From: CAYJHC01 sp964370035
GTDB taxonomy: Bacteria; Bacillota; Clostridia; Peptostreptococcales; Anaerovoracaceae
Length of the DNA stretch: 6,224 nucleotides
Assembly: GCA_964370035.1 (NCBI GenBank)
Contig: CAYJGT010000074.1
Location: 1 to 6,224 of the forward strand
Reading direction: 5' to 3'
Within the stretch, counting starts at the first letter, position 1. Each line of letters starts with the position of its first letter. This document shows, one piece after another, positions 5,629 through 6,224 of this stretch. A program made the translations under genes and the position numbers. The notes under the pieces were generated by a model. That model searched no databases. It saw nothing but the letters and a program-made list of their open reading frames with translations, and was not told where the DNA came from.

Positions 5629-6224
5629 ATGAATTGCAGAAGATGTGGAAGCAAAATCGAGAATAATAGTAGCATGTGTCAGAATTGTGGAGCTCAAGTA
5701 GAAGCTCCTAATTCAGATGTGAAAACAGTATATTCGGACATGCAATGGGATACTGGAATAAACACTAAAGGAACTAATATTAATTTGAAAGATAGGGCAA
5801 GTTTTGATTGGGGAACTATTCCAGGAAACAATAATACTACTTCTATTAATAGATCAGGAAAAGGAAGTGATGCTTCTCTTGGAAACAATAACCTTGAGTT
5901 TATAAGACAATTTAAGGATGTTAAACCAGAAGAACAAGTTAATGAAGATAATTATGCACACAGACAAATTGGGCAAAGTTCTCAAAATATAAATTATTCA
6001 AAGGAACAAGGAAGACAGACTACGCAAATAGCGCCAGCTCAAGAGGTGTATGGGGAAGAGTATGTGCAGCAATTGCAAAATGACTCATACATAGAGAATC
6101 CAAAGAGGCAAAATCCCTATGGGATTCAAAGTGCGCAAACTGTTCCGAACACCTCGAAGGATATTATGTCCTTTGATCAAAGAGAAAGATCAGCAGAGCA
6201 ACAGTATACAGCACCGATAGAGCC
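5629..6224 (+). CDS. Zinc-ribbon protein with Q/N-rich region, 3' truncated
   Basis: The frame opens at ATG 5629, with GGAGG (5619-5623) 5 bases upstream and a strong promoter further up. It stays open for 198 codons to the window edge without a stop. Residues 3-20 form a treble-clef style zinc ribbon, C3-x2-C6 and C17-x2-C20 with the typical CG/NCG knuckles, followed by AQVE. The remainder that can be seen (about 25-198) is hydrophilic and low-complexity, rich in Gln, Asn, Ser and Glu, with scattered aromatic motifs (MQWDTG, FDWGTIPG, LEFIRQF, IMSFDQRE). No membrane span is visible in this part. Many clostridial proteins with such an N-terminal ribbon continue into a disordered linker and then a membrane segment or extracellular domain, but that part is outside the window. 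No enzymatic function can be assigned, and the Q/N-rich segment looks disordered. Confidence 0.85.
   Translation, partial: MNCRRCGSKIENNSSMCQNCGAQVEAPNSDVKTVYSDMQWDTGINTKGTNINLKDRASFDWGTIPGNNNTTSINRSGKGSDASLGNNNLEFIRQFKDVKPEEQVNEDNYAHRQIGQSSQNINYSKEQGRQTTQIAPAQEVYGEEYVQQLQNDSYIENPKRQNPYGIQSAQTVPNTSKDIMSFDQRERSAEQQYTAPIE

Noticed and set aside
5615..5632. Five-codon upstream frame (ATG 5615 to TGA 5632) overlapping the zinc-ribbon start
   Set aside because: It has no ribosome binding site of its own and the overlap arises from GGAGG plus the ATGA sequence; probably chance.
5580..5641. Partial repeat TGAATT/GCAGAA at 5580-5594 and again at 5630-5641
   Set aside because: The match is 12 bases interrupted by a 3-base insert in AT-rich DNA. 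A leader peptide starting at TTG 5576 would be only seven codons with a poor site.
5694..5888. 64-codon - strand frame opposite the zinc-ribbon gene
   Set aside because: It is opposite a well-supported gene with its own promoter and ribosome binding site, and has no signals of its own.

Overview
The window is AT-rich. Its genes have strong GGAGG-type ribosome binding sites, A+T-ending codons and some GTG/TTG-style start choices, which fits a low-GC Gram-positive anaerobe of the Bacillota, most likely class Clostridia. This is inferred from composition and gene content only; no ribosomal RNA or other taxonomic marker is present.

Positions 1-1969 look like the end of a surface or secretion operon. 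The last 40 codons of an upstream gene (stop at 122-124) have a beta-strand-rich pattern that faintly resembles the end of TadE/TadG-type pseudopilins. After 27 bases comes a 605-residue exported protein of unknown function. A small hairpin covering its ribosome binding site and the upstream stop codon suggests that the two are translationally coupled.

Positions 1970-2188 are a 219-base AT-rich gap with no convincing promoter or terminator. Positions 2189-5086 form a probable three-gene metabolic operon on the + strand: a HI0933/BaiN-family FAD-dependent oxidoreductase, a PLP-dependent threonine ammonia-lyase with a C-terminal ACT domain (ilvA type), and RidA. The last two form a clear functional pair: the lyase releases 2-aminocrotonate/2-iminobutyrate from threonine, and RidA hydrolyses this reactive intermediate to 2-oxobutyrate. 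The flavoprotein's role in the operon is open. The operon ends at a strong 14-bp-stem hairpin (5130-5168) that can terminate transcription from both sides.

On the - strand, facing the operon, is a compact unit that is easy to miss: a promoter (5343-5315), a ribosome binding site (5298-5293), a 32-residue single-membrane-span protein (5284-5186) and the shared terminator. Just upstream of its promoter lie two nearly identical 13-bp direct repeats spaced 22 bp apart, a plausible regulator site. The rest of the 344-base gap up to 5628 carries a TTGCAA-17-TATAAT promoter for the last gene. That gene starts at 5629 and runs off the window; it encodes a protein with an N-terminal four-cysteine zinc ribbon followed by a long Q/N-rich hydrophilic region.

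No transfer RNA, ribosomal RNA, CRISPR array, insertion sequence or phage gene was seen. The most novel-looking item is the 32-residue membrane protein with its own regulated-looking promoter.
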